Source: Paradevosia sp036499825
GTDB lineage: Bacteria; Pseudomonadota; Alphaproteobacteria; Rhizobiales; Devosiaceae
Direction of reading: 5' to 3'
DNA: 64,000 nucleotides
NCBI GenBank assembly: GCA_036499825.1
Contig: DASYCZ010000037.1
Location: 186,001-250,000, forward strand
Shown: piece after piece, positions 17,789 through 26,461 of the stretch
How positions within the stretch are numbered: the stretch's first letter is position 1
Layout of the letters: each line of letters starts with the position of its first letter
The notes under the pieces: generated by a model
Databases searched by the model: none
Told to the model about the DNA's origin: nothing
The model's input: the letters and a program-made list of their open reading frames with translations, nothing else
Program-made: the position numbers and the translations under genes

Positions 17789-18916
17789 TCAGGCGGTCTT
17801 CTTGGCAGCTTTGTCGGATCGGCGTTTGCCGGCAGCACGATTGGGGACGGTGGCGATAGACTTGCCATCGGATTCGCGAGCCATCAGGGCGGGCTGGAAG
17901 ACTACCGGCTGTGGGGTCTCGCCGTTGATGACGGAGAAGACTGCGGCGATGAGGGCATCGGCAATGTCTTTCTGAGGCCACAGGAAAGTCGTGATCGGCG
18001 GTTTGGTCAGCGGCGAAATGGCTGAATTATCGCAACCGATCAGGGCGATTTCACTGCCGAGGACGATGCCCCGCGCATTGGCCGCCTGAGTGACGCCCCA
18101 GGCGATAAGGTCGCTGTTGCAGATGATGGCAGTGGGCCGCGGGTCGAGATCGAACAGGATATTGGCGATGGCGACGCCGTTTTCCTCGGTCGGTTCGCAC
18201 TCATAGGCGTAGTCGGGCGGCACCGACAGACCCTTGGCGCTCATGGCAGCCCGATAGCCGCGCATGTAGTTCCAGGCGTCGCTGTAAATGGAGGGCCCGG
18301 AGATGGCGGCGATGCGGGTATGGCCCATACCGATGAGGCGCTCGGTGGAGACGCGGGCGGCGGAGCCGGTATCGATGCCCACATAGGCGTTGGTGTTGGC
18401 GCTGTCCGACATGCCCAGCGTCACGAAGCTGAAGTCATTCTCCTTGAGATAGGCGATGCGGCTGTCCTGGCGGCGGGTACGTGTCAGGATGGCGACATCG
18501 ACGCGGCGGCTCGAAACGAGGCGGCGGAAGAAGCCATCCTCCTCCACCCCCTGGGGAACGGTCGAGACCATCAGGTCATAGCCATGCCGCCGGAAACCCT
18601 CGTCGAGATTGGACAAAAGCGGGATGTAGAACGGCTCCATGTAGCGGTGAGGGCTGGTGGTGACGATCAGCCCGATGGCGTAGCTCTTGCCGTGGCGCAG
18701 CCGAAGGCTGGCGGCATTGGGCGAATAGTTGAGCTGGCGGGCGCCATCGAGCACCCGCGCCCGGGTTTCATCGTTGACATCGGTATAGCCGTTGAGGGCA
18801 CGCGAGACGGTGCTGACTGACAAACCCAGGTGCTGCGCCAGCGCCGCGATGCCGACGCGCTTTTCGAGGTCAGGCCTGTCATCCGCACTATCCGTTGCCA
18901 ACATCATCTCCGTCAT
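17789..18916 (-). CDS. LacI-family transcriptional regulator
   Basis: This 375-residue regulator has an N-terminal HTH with the LacI pattern (VGIAALAQHLGLSVSTVSRALNGYTDVN) and a periplasmic-binding-protein-like sensor domain, including YSPNAASLRLRHGKSYAIGLIV and PPITTFLWPQ-type segments. It probably binds a sugar or sugar-acid inducer and represses the divergent ABC/dehydrogenase operon. I take the ATG at 18916; the frame extends to 19201 without a convincing start. A perfect CAAAAACG-centred palindrome sits in the divergent promoter. The C-terminus ends in a lysine-rich tail (KRRSDKAAKKTA) that is longer than usual. Confidence 0.92.
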   Translation of the reverse strand: MTEMMLATDSADDRPDLEKRVGIAALAQHLGLSVSTVSRALNGYTDVNDETRARVLDGARQLNYSPNAASLRLRHGKSYAIGLIVTTSPHRYMEPFYIPLLSNLDEGFRRHGYDLMVSTVPQGVEEDGFFRRLVSSRRVDVAILTRTRRQDSRIAYLKENDFSFVTLGMSDSANTNAYVGIDTGSAARVSTERLIGMGHTRIAAISGPSIYSDAWNYMRGYRAAMSAKGLSVPPDYAYECEPTEENGVAIANILFDLDPRPTAIICNSDLIAWGVTQAANARGIVLGSEIALIGCDNSAISPLTKPPITTFLWPQKDIADALIAAVFSVINGETPQPVVFQPALMARESDGKSIATVPNRAAGKRRSDKAAKKTA

Positions 18917-18983
18917 CACGCCGCGCCGGACGGCGGGCGCCGGGCTGTCGACCGCCCTTTCCGACAGGAAGGAAATCGATTGC

Positions 18984-18997
18984 CAAAAACGATTGCA
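18984..18997. promoter_or_regulatory. Second, imperfect LacI-type half-operator
   Basis: CAAAAACGATTGCA at this position repeats the left arm of the palindrome at 19051 (CAAAAACG) followed by a degenerate right arm. It is 67 bp away, a spacing that could allow two dimers of the LacI-family protein to loop DNA. This is inferred from sequence only. Confidence 0.4.
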
Positions 18998-19050
18998 GTA
19001 CTCCCGGAAGTTAAAACGACTGTCCACAGGAAACAACCATATATCCGTTC

Positions 19051-19064
19051 CAAAAACGTTTTTG
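19051..19064. promoter_or_regulatory. LacI-family operator overlapping a promoter
   Basis: CAAAAACGTTTTTG is a perfect 14-bp palindrome with the central CG usual for LacI-family operators. It lies between the divergent lacI-type gene and the ABC operon. A TTGACA hexamer (19065-19070) begins right at its edge, so repressor binding would occlude the rightward promoter. Confidence 0.7.
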
Positions 19065-19161
19065 TTGACAGTCAGGATTTCCTCTGAGAATTTGCCTTCA
19101 ATGATCGGGAGAGCACAGCCGGAGACCAATCCGGGGCCACCGAACGATGGGAGGACCGGGG

Positions 19162-20286
19162 TTGAGCTTTTCGCCGCACGAATCCGCGAAGCTGGCGCCA
19201 ATGGCGTCCACCGCCGATGCCCGCGGAGCGAATACGGCGGCCAATATCGTGGAAGTCCGGGACCTTCGCACCTATTTCGCCACTGATGACGGCATGCTGA
19301 AGGCCGTCGATGGCGTCAGTTTCTCGATTGCACCACATCGAACCCTGGCGGTGATCGGGGAAAGCGGCTGCGGCAAAAGCGTCACCGCGCGGTCGCTGAT
19401 GCGTATCGTGCCGAAGCCGGGGCGCATCGTTTCCGGGCAGTTGCTGTTTCGGCGGCCGACCGACTCCAAAAACGATGCGCAAAGCCTGCCCACCGTCGAT
19501 CTCGCACAGCTTCCGGCCAATGGCGACGCTATCCGGCGCATACGCGGCCGGGATATCGCGATGATTTTCCAGGAACCGATGACCTCGCTGTCGCCGGTGC
19601 ACAGCGTCGGCAACCAGATCATGGAGGCCCTGCTCCTGCACCGCACGCGCGACAAGCGAGAAGCACGGGCTATCGCCATCGACATGCTGGCCCGCGTCGG
19701 CATCGCCAATCCGTCGCATCGGATCGATGAATATCCGCATCAGCTGTCAGGCGGCATGCGTCAGCGCGTCATGATCGCCATGGCGCTGTGCTGCCATCCG
19801 GCGCTGCTGATCGCGGACGAGCCGACGACGGCGCTGGATGTCACCGTGCAGGCACAGATCATCGAGCTGATGAAACGGCTGCAGGCGGAGGAAGGCACCG
19901 CGATCCAGTACATCACCCACGATCTCGGGGTGGTGGCGGAAGTCGCCGACGAAGTCATCGTGATGTATCTGGGGCGCGTCGTGGAAAGCGGCAGCGTGCG
20001 CCAGATTTTCCATAATCCCCTGCATCCCTACACCAGACGTCTGCTGGATTCGACGCCGCGGCTCGGGTCCCGCCACAGGCGGCTGGAGGCAATACCGGGG
20101 ACGGTCAGCGTGCCGCTCGACCCGCCACCGCGCTGCGGCTTCGTCGACCGCTGCACGCTCTCCATGGCCGGCAAATGCGATGCGGCGATCCCCGCTCTGG
20201 TGGAGATGGAGGCCGGCCACTCGGTGCGCTGTTTTCTGCATGGCGACGCCATCGAGTCGCCCGTCGACATCGCAGAGGTGGCGTGA
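19162..20286 (+). CDS. Opp/Dpp-type ABC transporter ATP-binding protein (OppD-like)
   Basis: This roughly 374-residue ATPase energises uptake by the neighbouring permeases. Walker A is GESGCGKS, the signature is QLSGGMRQRV, Walker B is LLIADEPTTAL, and the C-terminal oligopeptide-transporter domain carries the cysteine-rich tail (RCGFVDRCTLSMAGKC) typical of OppD/OppF. I favour the TTG at 19162 because GGAGG lies 7 bases upstream; an ATG at 19147 or one at 19201 are alternatives. It is the first gene of the operon under the LacI-type operator. Confidence 0.9.
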   Translation: MSFSPHESAKLAPMASTADARGANTAANIVEVRDLRTYFATDDGMLKAVDGVSFSIAPHRTLAVIGESGCGKSVTARSLMRIVPKPGRIVSGQLLFRRPTDSKNDAQSLPTVDLAQLPANGDAIRRIRGRDIAMIFQEPMTSLSPVHSVGNQIMEALLLHRTRDKREARAIAIDMLARVGIANPSHRIDEYPHQLSGGMRQRVMIAMALCCHPALLIADEPTTALDVTVQAQIIELMKRLQAEEGTAIQYITHDLGVVAEVADEVIVMYLGRVVESGSVRQIFHNPLHPYTRRLLDSTPRLGSRHRRLEAIPGTVSVPLDPPPRCGFVDRCTLSMAGKCDAAIPALVEMEAGHSVRCFLHGDAIESPVDIAEVA

Positions 20287-21287
20287 TGACCGAACGCCCG
20301 CCTGTCCTCGAAGTCCGCGATCTCAAGCGTTATTTCAACGTCGCCGCCGGGCTTGGCGCGCTGAAGGCAATCGACGGCGTATCTTTCGACTTGATGCAGG
20401 GTGAAACGCTTGGCCTGGTTGGGGAGAGCGGTTGCGGAAAGTCGACCCTCGGCAGGACGATCCTTAGGGCCTATGAGCCGACGGGCGGATCGGTGCATTT
20501 CCATCTCGATGGCGAGAGCATCGACATCACCCGGGCCGGCCGCAAGGAATTGCGCGGCTTGCGGCGTCACATGCAGATGATCTTCCAGGACCCGCAATCC
20601 TCGCTCGATCCGCGCATGACGGTGTTCGACATCATCGCCGAGCCGCTGCGGCTCAACAAACTGGCGCGCGGCAAGGAACTGGAGGAACGCGTCGGACGGC
20701 TGATGGACGATGTCGGCCTGCCGCGCTCGCATATGAAGCGCTATCCGCATGCCTTCTCCGGCGGGCAACGGCAGCGTATCGGCATTGCGCGCGCTCTCGC
20801 CTCCAGTCCCAAGGTCATCGTCTGCGACGAGGCGGTAAGCGCGCTCGATGTGTCGATCCAGGCGCAGATCCTCAACCTGCTCAAGGATCTGCAGGCGCGC
20901 TACGGATTGTCCTACCTGTTCATCGCCCACGACCTCGGCGTGGTCGAATATATCTGCGACCGGGTGGCGGTGATGTATGTGGGCCGGCTGGTGGAACTGG
21001 CCAGCACGGACGACATCTATACGCGCCCGCTGCACCCCTACACCGAAGCGCTGATGAGCGCGGTGCCGGCACCAGATCCCGACCAGAAACGCAGCCGCAT
21101 CGTTTTGTCCGGCGAAGTCGCCAACGCCGCGGCACTGCCATCCGGCTGCCCGTTCCATCCGCGTTGCGCTTATGCCGAAGCACGCTGCCGCACTGACGTG
21201 CCGGCGCTGCGGGAAGTGCTGCCAGGACGCACCGTCGCCTGCCATCGCGCCGAGGAGTTGCTGCTCGCCGGCACCGCCGCGCACTGA
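20286..21287 (+). CDS. Opp/Dpp-type ABC transporter ATP-binding protein (OppF-like)
   Basis: This 333-residue ATPase is the partner of the preceding one. It shows Walker A GESGCGKST, Q-loop FQDPQSSLDPRMTV, signature AFSGGQRQRIGIARAL, Walker B KVIVCDEAVSALD, and the C-terminal cysteines of the oligopeptide family (CPFHPRCAYAEARC). In Walker B the usual DEPVSALD reads DEAVSALD, a harmless-looking change at a position outside the catalytic Glu. The ATG at 20286 shares one base with the upstream stop, so translation is coupled; the frame extends upstream to 20175 within the other gene. Confidence 0.92.
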   Translation: MTERPPVLEVRDLKRYFNVAAGLGALKAIDGVSFDLMQGETLGLVGESGCGKSTLGRTILRAYEPTGGSVHFHLDGESIDITRAGRKELRGLRRHMQMIFQDPQSSLDPRMTVFDIIAEPLRLNKLARGKELEERVGRLMDDVGLPRSHMKRYPHAFSGGQRQRIGIARALASSPKVIVCDEAVSALDVSIQAQILNLLKDLQARYGLSYLFIAHDLGVVEYICDRVAVMYVGRLVELASTDDIYTRPLHPYTEALMSAVPAPDPDQKRSRIVLSGEVANAAALPSGCPFHPRCAYAEARCRTDVPALREVLPGRTVACHRAEELLLAGTAAH

Positions 21288-21335
21288 ACCATGAACATGA
21301 CTCGGCACCAACCGAGCGTTGAGAGGAGGAAGTCT

Positions 21336-23225
21336 ATGTTACTCAGATTAGGATTGGCCATCTGCCTGATGGCTACGACCAGCGCCTACGCCCAGAGCGC
21401 CCCACAATACAAGCAGTCGCCGGCGCTGGACGCGCAGGTGCAGAGCGGCGCCCTGCCCCCGGTTGCCGACCGCCTGCCCGCCCATCCGCTGATCTACAAG
21501 ACCGGCAGCGAGGTGCCGACAGACAATCTGACGGTGACGACCGGCACCTATGGGGGCACGCTGCGCCTCGCCTTCATCGGTCCGTCGTCTTCAGACTACG
21601 GCTTTGGCAGCAACGAGCTGCCGTTGCAGCAGGTGGGCCTGGGCAGCACGGCGGAAGCGCCGATGGCGAATATCTTCGAGAGCTACGACGTCTCGCCCGA
21701 CGCCACGCAGTTCACCTTTCACCTGCGCCAGGGACTGAAGTGGTCCGATGGCGTGCCGGTAACGGCGGAAGACATCCGGTTCTGGTGGGAGAACATCGAG
21801 AACAACAAGGCGCTGACGGCTGCCGTCCCGGCCATGTGGACTGCCGGCGGCGAGCCCATGAAGCTCGAGGTGATCGACGATTTCACCGTCAAGTGCACCT
21901 TCAAGCAGCCCTATATCAGCTTCCTGTTCGAGCTCGCCAATCGCTGGCGGCCGGATATGGAAAACATGGTGCTGCCTGCCCATTACCTGAAGCAGTTCCA
22001 TATCGACTATGCCGACAAGGCCGACCTCGCCAAGAAGATCGCGGCGGCTGGCTTCGGTCCGGACGAGTGGGCGAAGTATTTCCATACATTCGGCTGGGGG
22101 CCCAACGGGCCGACGGAAGTGACGACGGGGCAACTCAATGTGCCGACGCTGAGGCCATGGGTCGTGAGCGAGCATCCCTCGCTGAACGTCTGGATCGCGA
22201 CGCGCAATCCCTACTATTTCAAGGTCGATACCAGCGGACAACAATTGCCCTATGCGGATTCCGTACGGCTGGAGCAGGTGTCGGATACACAGCTGATCGT
22301 GGTCAAGGCCGTGTCGGGCGATGTCGACCTGGTCCGTGAATCGGTGTCGACGAGCGACGTGCCGCTGCTCAAGGAAAACGAGCAGAAGGGCAATATTTCG
22401 GTGAAGCTGCTGGATTCACACGATCCGATCATGTTCTCACTGAATTTCAGCTACCAGGACGATCCGGAACTCGCCAAGCTGTTCAATACCGCGGATTTCC
22501 GCCGCGCCCTGAATATGGCGATCGGCCGCGACGAAATCCTCGAAAGCGCCTATCTGGGGCTCGCCAAGCCGTCCTACACGGTGCCGTCCGAATTCGATCC
22601 GGACAAGGCCAACCAGATGCTCGATGCGCTCGGGCTCGACAAGAAGGACAGCGCCGGTTTCCGGCTGTTGCCGAGCGGCAAGCGCCTCACCATCGACATC
22701 GACTACGCCGCGCTCGCCACCGATTTCACGCAGGTGATGGACATCCTGCGCGAAAACTGGGCGGCGATCGGGGTGGAACTGAACGCCAAGGTGGTTTCGG
22801 TGCCGCTGTGGCGTCAGGCCCGCGATGCCAACAAGGGCGAAGGCTATCTGCTGTGGGCCGACATTCCGGTGTCGCGTGGCAATCCCGCCATGTGGCAGAC
22901 GCTGGTGGGTTCGCAGACCTACCGGTTCGGGCCGCAATACGGGCTTTGGTACAACTCCAATGGCGCACAGGGCCGCGCACCGGAAGGCGACGTCGCCCAG
23001 ATCTTCACGCTCGCCAGGAAGATGCGTGAGGCCGGCTCACTGAACGATCTCGACCAGGCCTGGAAGGACACGCTCACCGTACTGCACGACGATGTGCCGT
23101 GGTTCATCCCGCTCGATGACGTGGTGCTGCCCCTGGTGGTTTCCGCCAAGCTCGGGAACGTCCCGGACACCGGTTACCAGATCGTCGGCAACTTCGGCAT
23201 GGAAGCCTACTACTTCAAAAAGTAG
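21336..23225 (+). CDS. ABC transporter substrate-binding protein, family 5
   Basis: This 629-residue periplasmic receptor has a Sec signal peptide (MLLRLGLAICLMATTSAYAQ) and the family-5 solute-binding features: NIFESYDVSPDATQFTFHLRQGLKWSDG near residue 90 and FRRALNMAIGRDEI near 385. It is longer than typical dipeptide receptors, like those for oligosaccharides. The ATG at 21336 follows GAGGAGG by 7 bases; an in-frame ATG at 21291 would spoil the signal peptide. The substrate is unknown, but neighbouring enzymes suggest a carbohydrate or sugar-acid derivative. Confidence 0.92.
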   Translation: MLLRLGLAICLMATTSAYAQSAPQYKQSPALDAQVQSGALPPVADRLPAHPLIYKTGSEVPTDNLTVTTGTYGGTLRLAFIGPSSSDYGFGSNELPLQQVGLGSTAEAPMANIFESYDVSPDATQFTFHLRQGLKWSDGVPVTAEDIRFWWENIENNKALTAAVPAMWTAGGEPMKLEVIDDFTVKCTFKQPYISFLFELANRWRPDMENMVLPAHYLKQFHIDYADKADLAKKIAAAGFGPDEWAKYFHTFGWGPNGPTEVTTGQLNVPTLRPWVVSEHPSLNVWIATRNPYYFKVDTSGQQLPYADSVRLEQVSDTQLIVVKAVSGDVDLVRESVSTSDVPLLKENEQKGNISVKLLDSHDPIMFSLNFSYQDDPELAKLFNTADFRRALNMAIGRDEILESAYLGLAKPSYTVPSEFDPDKANQMLDALGLDKKDSAGFRLLPSGKRLTIDIDYAALATDFTQVMDILRENWAAIGVELNAKVVSVPLWRQARDANKGEGYLLWADIPVSRGNPAMWQTLVGSQTYRFGPQYGLWYNSNGAQGRAPEGDVAQIFTLARKMREAGSLNDLDQAWKDTLTVLHDDVPWFIPLDDVVLPLVVSAKLGNVPDTGYQIVGNFGMEAYYFKK

Positions 23226-23238
23226 CCGACGCCTCCCG

Positions 23239-23263
23239 CCCGTGGCCCCGCCGGGGCCACGGG
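23239..23263 (+). terminator. GC-rich hairpin between receptor and permease genes
   Basis: Bases 23239-23249 (CCCGTGGCCCC) pair perfectly with 23253-23263 around a 3-base loop. No U-run follows, so it is more likely an mRNA-stabilising or partial-attenuation hairpin that raises receptor over permease expression than a full terminator. Confidence 0.6.
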
Positions 23264-23316
23264 ACCCCGCCGGTGCGTACGCCCGGCCGCCGTGACTATT
23301 CCGAGAGACCGAGCCG

Positions 23317-24315
23317 ATGGGCCGCTACATCTTCAACCGCATCCTGCAGGTGATCCCGCTGCTGATCGTCATCTCGATAATCAGCTTCATCATCATCGAC
23401 CTGCCCCCTGGCGACTTCCTGTCGACCTATGTGGAGCAGCTCGCCCAGCAGGGGACGACCGTTTCGGCCCAGGAGATCGCCCGCCTGCAGGCCCAGTACG
23501 GGCTCGACCAGCCGCTGCCCACCCGTTACTGGACCTGGATCACCAACATCATCCTGCACGGGGACTTCGGCTATTCGTTCCAATGGAACCGGCCAGTGGT
23601 GGACCTTATCGGCGAGCGTATCGGGCTGACGCTGGCGCTGTCATTCGTGACCATCTTCGTGACCTATGCGGTGGCGATTCCGGCGGGCATCTACTCGGCA
23701 ATCTACCATCGCAGCGCCCTCGACTACCTCATCACCTTCATCGGGTTCATCGGGCTGGCCATCCCGAATTTCCTCCTGGCGCTGGTGTTGGTTTGGCTGA
23801 CATTTGCCTATTTTGACTTCCCGATCACCGGGCTGTTCTCCGCCGCCTATGCGGATGAGCCGTGGAGCTTCGCCAAGTTCATCGACCTGCTGCAGCACAT
23901 CTGGATACCGATCCTGATCATCGGCACGTCCGGCACCGCCGCCATTATCCGCGTCATGCGCGGCGGCATGCTGGATGAGATCAACCAGCAATATGTGGTG
24001 ACGGCCCGCGCCAAGGGCGTGGCCGAACAGCGGCTGATCTACAAGTATCCGGCGCGGGTCGCCATCAACCCCATCATCTCCACCATCGGCTGGCTGCTGC
24101 CGGCGACGATCTCGCAGGAGAGCGTGGTGTCGATCATTCTCAACATTCCCTCCGCCGGACCGCTGCTGCTCAACGCCTTGTTGAGCCAGGACATGTACCT
24201 GGCCGGCAGTTTCATCCTGATCCTCAGCGTGCTCACGGTACTGGGAACGCTGGTCTCCGACATCCTGCTTGCGTGGCTCGATCCGCGTATCCGCTATCAG
24301 GGAGGGTCGCGATGA
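23317..24315 (+). CDS. ABC transporter permease (OppB/DppB type)
   Basis: This 332-residue inner-membrane protein has six helices and the binding-protein-dependent transport signature (EAA-like loop AIIRVMRGGMLDEINQQYVVTARAKGVAEQRLIYKYPARVAINPIIS, seen around residues 208-254). It starts with the usual MGRYIFNRILQVIPLLIVISI. It forms the translocation pore with the next gene. Its stop overlaps the start of the next permease by 4 bp (ATGA). Confidence 0.93.
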   Translation: MGRYIFNRILQVIPLLIVISIISFIIIDLPPGDFLSTYVEQLAQQGTTVSAQEIARLQAQYGLDQPLPTRYWTWITNIILHGDFGYSFQWNRPVVDLIGERIGLTLALSFVTIFVTYAVAIPAGIYSAIYHRSALDYLITFIGFIGLAIPNFLLALVLVWLTFAYFDFPITGLFSAAYADEPWSFAKFIDLLQHIWIPILIIGTSGTAAIIRVMRGGMLDEINQQYVVTARAKGVAEQRLIYKYPARVAINPIISTIGWLLPATISQESVVSIILNIPSAGPLLLNALLSQDMYLAGSFILILSVLTVLGTLVSDILLAWLDPRIRYQGGSR

Positions 24316-25436
24316 CCACGATCGTCCCGGCAGCAGTCAAGCCGCGCAGGCGCCGCACAACGGATACGATGACGCATGGCCAGCTGGTGATGCGCCGGTT
24401 CCGCAAGCACAAGCTCGCGGTGATTTCGCTTGGCATCCTGATCGTGTTCTATGCGCTCGCCATTTTCTGCGAGTTCTTCGCGCCCTACGGTGCGGCTGAG
24501 CGTTTCGCAGCGGCGCCGACCGCTCCGCCTCAGGCCATCCGCCTCTATGACGGGGCGACGGGCGTGCACTTGCAGCCATTCGTTTATGGATATGGCAAGG
24601 AGCGCGACAAGGTCACCTATCGCGCCATCTATGTGCCCGATCCCAATAAGCTGACGCCGATCCAATTCTTCGTGCACGGCTCGCCCTACAGCTTCTTCGG
24701 CCTCGTCACCAGCGATGTGCATTTCTTCGGTTCGAGCAAGGGCCAAGTATTTCTGTTCGGCACGGATTCGCTCGGCCGCGACATCTTTTCACGCACGCTC
24801 TACGGGGCCCGCATCTCAATGACGATCGGCCTCGTCGGCGTGGCGTTGAGCCTGTTGCTCGGCATCCTGCTCGGCGGCATCGCAGGCTATTTCGGCGGCA
24901 TCGTCGATACCATTGTGATGCGAATGGTGGACCTGTTCATATCCATTCCGACACTGCCGCTGTGGATGGGCCTGGCGGCAGCCGTACCGCGCGACTGGTC
25001 GGTGGCGCAGACCTATTTCGCCATGACGCTGATCCTGTCGCTCTTCGGCTGGACGCATCTGGCGCGCGTCATCAGGGGCAAATTCCTCAGCCTCAGGGAC
25101 GAAGACTATGTGCTCGCCGCCAAGTTGTCGGGCGGCTCGGAAGCCTATGTGATCCTGCGGCACCTGGTGCCGGCCTTCACCAGCTACATCATCGTGTCGC
25201 TGACGCTGGCCATTCCCAACATGATCCTCGGCGAGACGGTGCTGTCATTCCTGGGGTTGGGCCTGCAACCGCCTGCAGTGAGTTGGGGCACACTGCTGCA
25301 GGATGCCCAGAACGTACAGGCGATCGCCCAAAGCCCATGGTTCCTGCTCCCCGCGCTGCCAGTGATCATCACCGTGCTGGCCTTCAATTTCCTAGGCGAC
25401 GGCCTGCGCGATGCAGCCGACCCCTATTCCAGTTAG
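24312..25436 (+). CDS. ABC transporter permease (OppC/DppC type)
   Basis: This 374-residue partner permease has an N-terminal cytoplasmic arm, a first helix (LAVISLGILIVFYALAIF), a long periplasmic insert of about 100 residues ending FGTDSLGRDIFSRTLYGARIS, and the EAA loop LRDEDYVLAAKLSGGSEAYVILRHLVP. The long first loop is usual in the subgroup that handles large oligosaccharides. ATG 24312 overlaps the previous stop and is preferred over an in-frame ATG at 24273. Confidence 0.93.
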   Translation: MTTIVPAAVKPRRRRTTDTMTHGQLVMRRFRKHKLAVISLGILIVFYALAIFCEFFAPYGAAERFAAAPTAPPQAIRLYDGATGVHLQPFVYGYGKERDKVTYRAIYVPDPNKLTPIQFFVHGSPYSFFGLVTSDVHFFGSSKGQVFLFGTDSLGRDIFSRTLYGARISMTIGLVGVALSLLLGILLGGIAGYFGGIVDTIVMRMVDLFISIPTLPLWMGLAAAVPRDWSVAQTYFAMTLILSLFGWTHLARVIRGKFLSLRDEDYVLAAKLSGGSEAYVILRHLVPAFTSYIIVSLTLAIPNMILGETVLSFLGLGLQPPAVSWGTLLQDAQNVQAIAQSPWFLLPALPVIITVLAFNFLGDGLRDAADPYSS

Positions 25437-25475
25437 CCGGCTCCGCGCCGCCGTTCATTGCACAAGGAGAGACAT

Positions 25476-26447
25476 ATGGCTGCCCGTCCCAAGGTTTACG
25501 TATCCCGCTATTTTCCGGGTGATGGGCTCGACCTGCTGAAACAGCATGCCGAAATCATCCAGCACGCCGACACCGTTGCGCCGATGGCAGAGGATTTCGA
25601 GGCCGGGCTTGCACAAGCCGATGCCGCCATCCTCTACGGCGACAGCCTAACGGAGGACCGGATCGCCAAGGCTCCAAAGCTCAAGATCGTCGCCGACCAG
25701 CAGGGTGGCCGCGGCGTCGACAAGGAAGCGCTGAAGGGGCGCGGCATTGTGCTCAGCGTGCCCTCGCTTGGGTATGACTGGATCATTCCGTCGGAAGCCG
25801 AGCACGCCATGGCGCTGCTGCTCTCTGTTACCCGCCGGATTCCGGAAGCCAATGCTTTCGTGAAATCGGGCAAATGGGTGCAGGGCGAGCAGAGCGTCCG
25901 CGACCTGATGGGCAACGGCCTCAATGGCAAGACCGTGGGCATCGTCAATGGCTCGCGGCGTGCCGGCGCAGATCTGGTGCGCCGCCTCCAGGGCTGGAAC
26001 GTAAAAATCCTTCATGCGGACGCCACGCCCAATGAAGAGATGCAAAAGGCCGGGGCCGAGTACGTGCCGCTGGATCGGCTTGTTGCCGAAGCCGATTTCA
26101 TCGTGCTGCTGCATGGCGACTTTACCCGAGCCGAACCCTATATCGGCGCCCGCGAAATCGCGCTGATGAAACCGACGGCCTATTTCGTCAGCATCACAGT
26201 AGGCAAAGCCGCCGACGAGAAAGCCCTGGCAGAGGCGTTGCGTCAAAAACGGCTCGCGGGCATCGGCCTCGACAAGCTGCAGACGTTGGGCAAGCCCGGC
26301 GCGGATCTTATCGATCAACCCAACGCCATCCTCACCCCGCATGCGGATGGCTCGCTCGAAGTCGAACGTTCCGCCCTGTTTCGGCAGATGGTCGAAGACG
26401 TCATCGCCGTGCTGGGCGGCGGCAAAGCCAACCACGCGGTTTCCTGA
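25476..26447 (+). CDS. D-2-hydroxyacid dehydrogenase-like protein lacking catalytic residues
   Basis: This 323-residue protein aligns in outline with D-isomer-specific 2-hydroxyacid dehydrogenases, but the key sites are changed. The NAD-binding GxGxxG is replaced by GIVNGSRRAG. The catalytic-Arg segment (usually NTARG) reads ITVGKA. The catalytic-Glu segment (usually GLDVYExEP) reads GLDKLQTLGKP. Only the His region survives (TPHADGS). The gene is intact, has a good ribosome site (AAGGAGAG before ATG 25476), and is followed by a canonical paralogue. It may be a regulatory, binding or differently catalysing paralogue. Confidence 0.8.
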   Translation: MAARPKVYVSRYFPGDGLDLLKQHAEIIQHADTVAPMAEDFEAGLAQADAAILYGDSLTEDRIAKAPKLKIVADQQGGRGVDKEALKGRGIVLSVPSLGYDWIIPSEAEHAMALLLSVTRRIPEANAFVKSGKWVQGEQSVRDLMGNGLNGKTVGIVNGSRRAGADLVRRLQGWNVKILHADATPNEEMQKAGAEYVPLDRLVAEADFIVLLHGDFTRAEPYIGAREIALMKPTAYFVSITVGKAADEKALAEALRQKRLAGIGLDKLQTLGKPGADLIDQPNAILTPHADGSLEVERSALFRQMVEDVIAVLGGGKANHAVS

Positions 26448-26461
26448 AGGAGTCTCCCACC

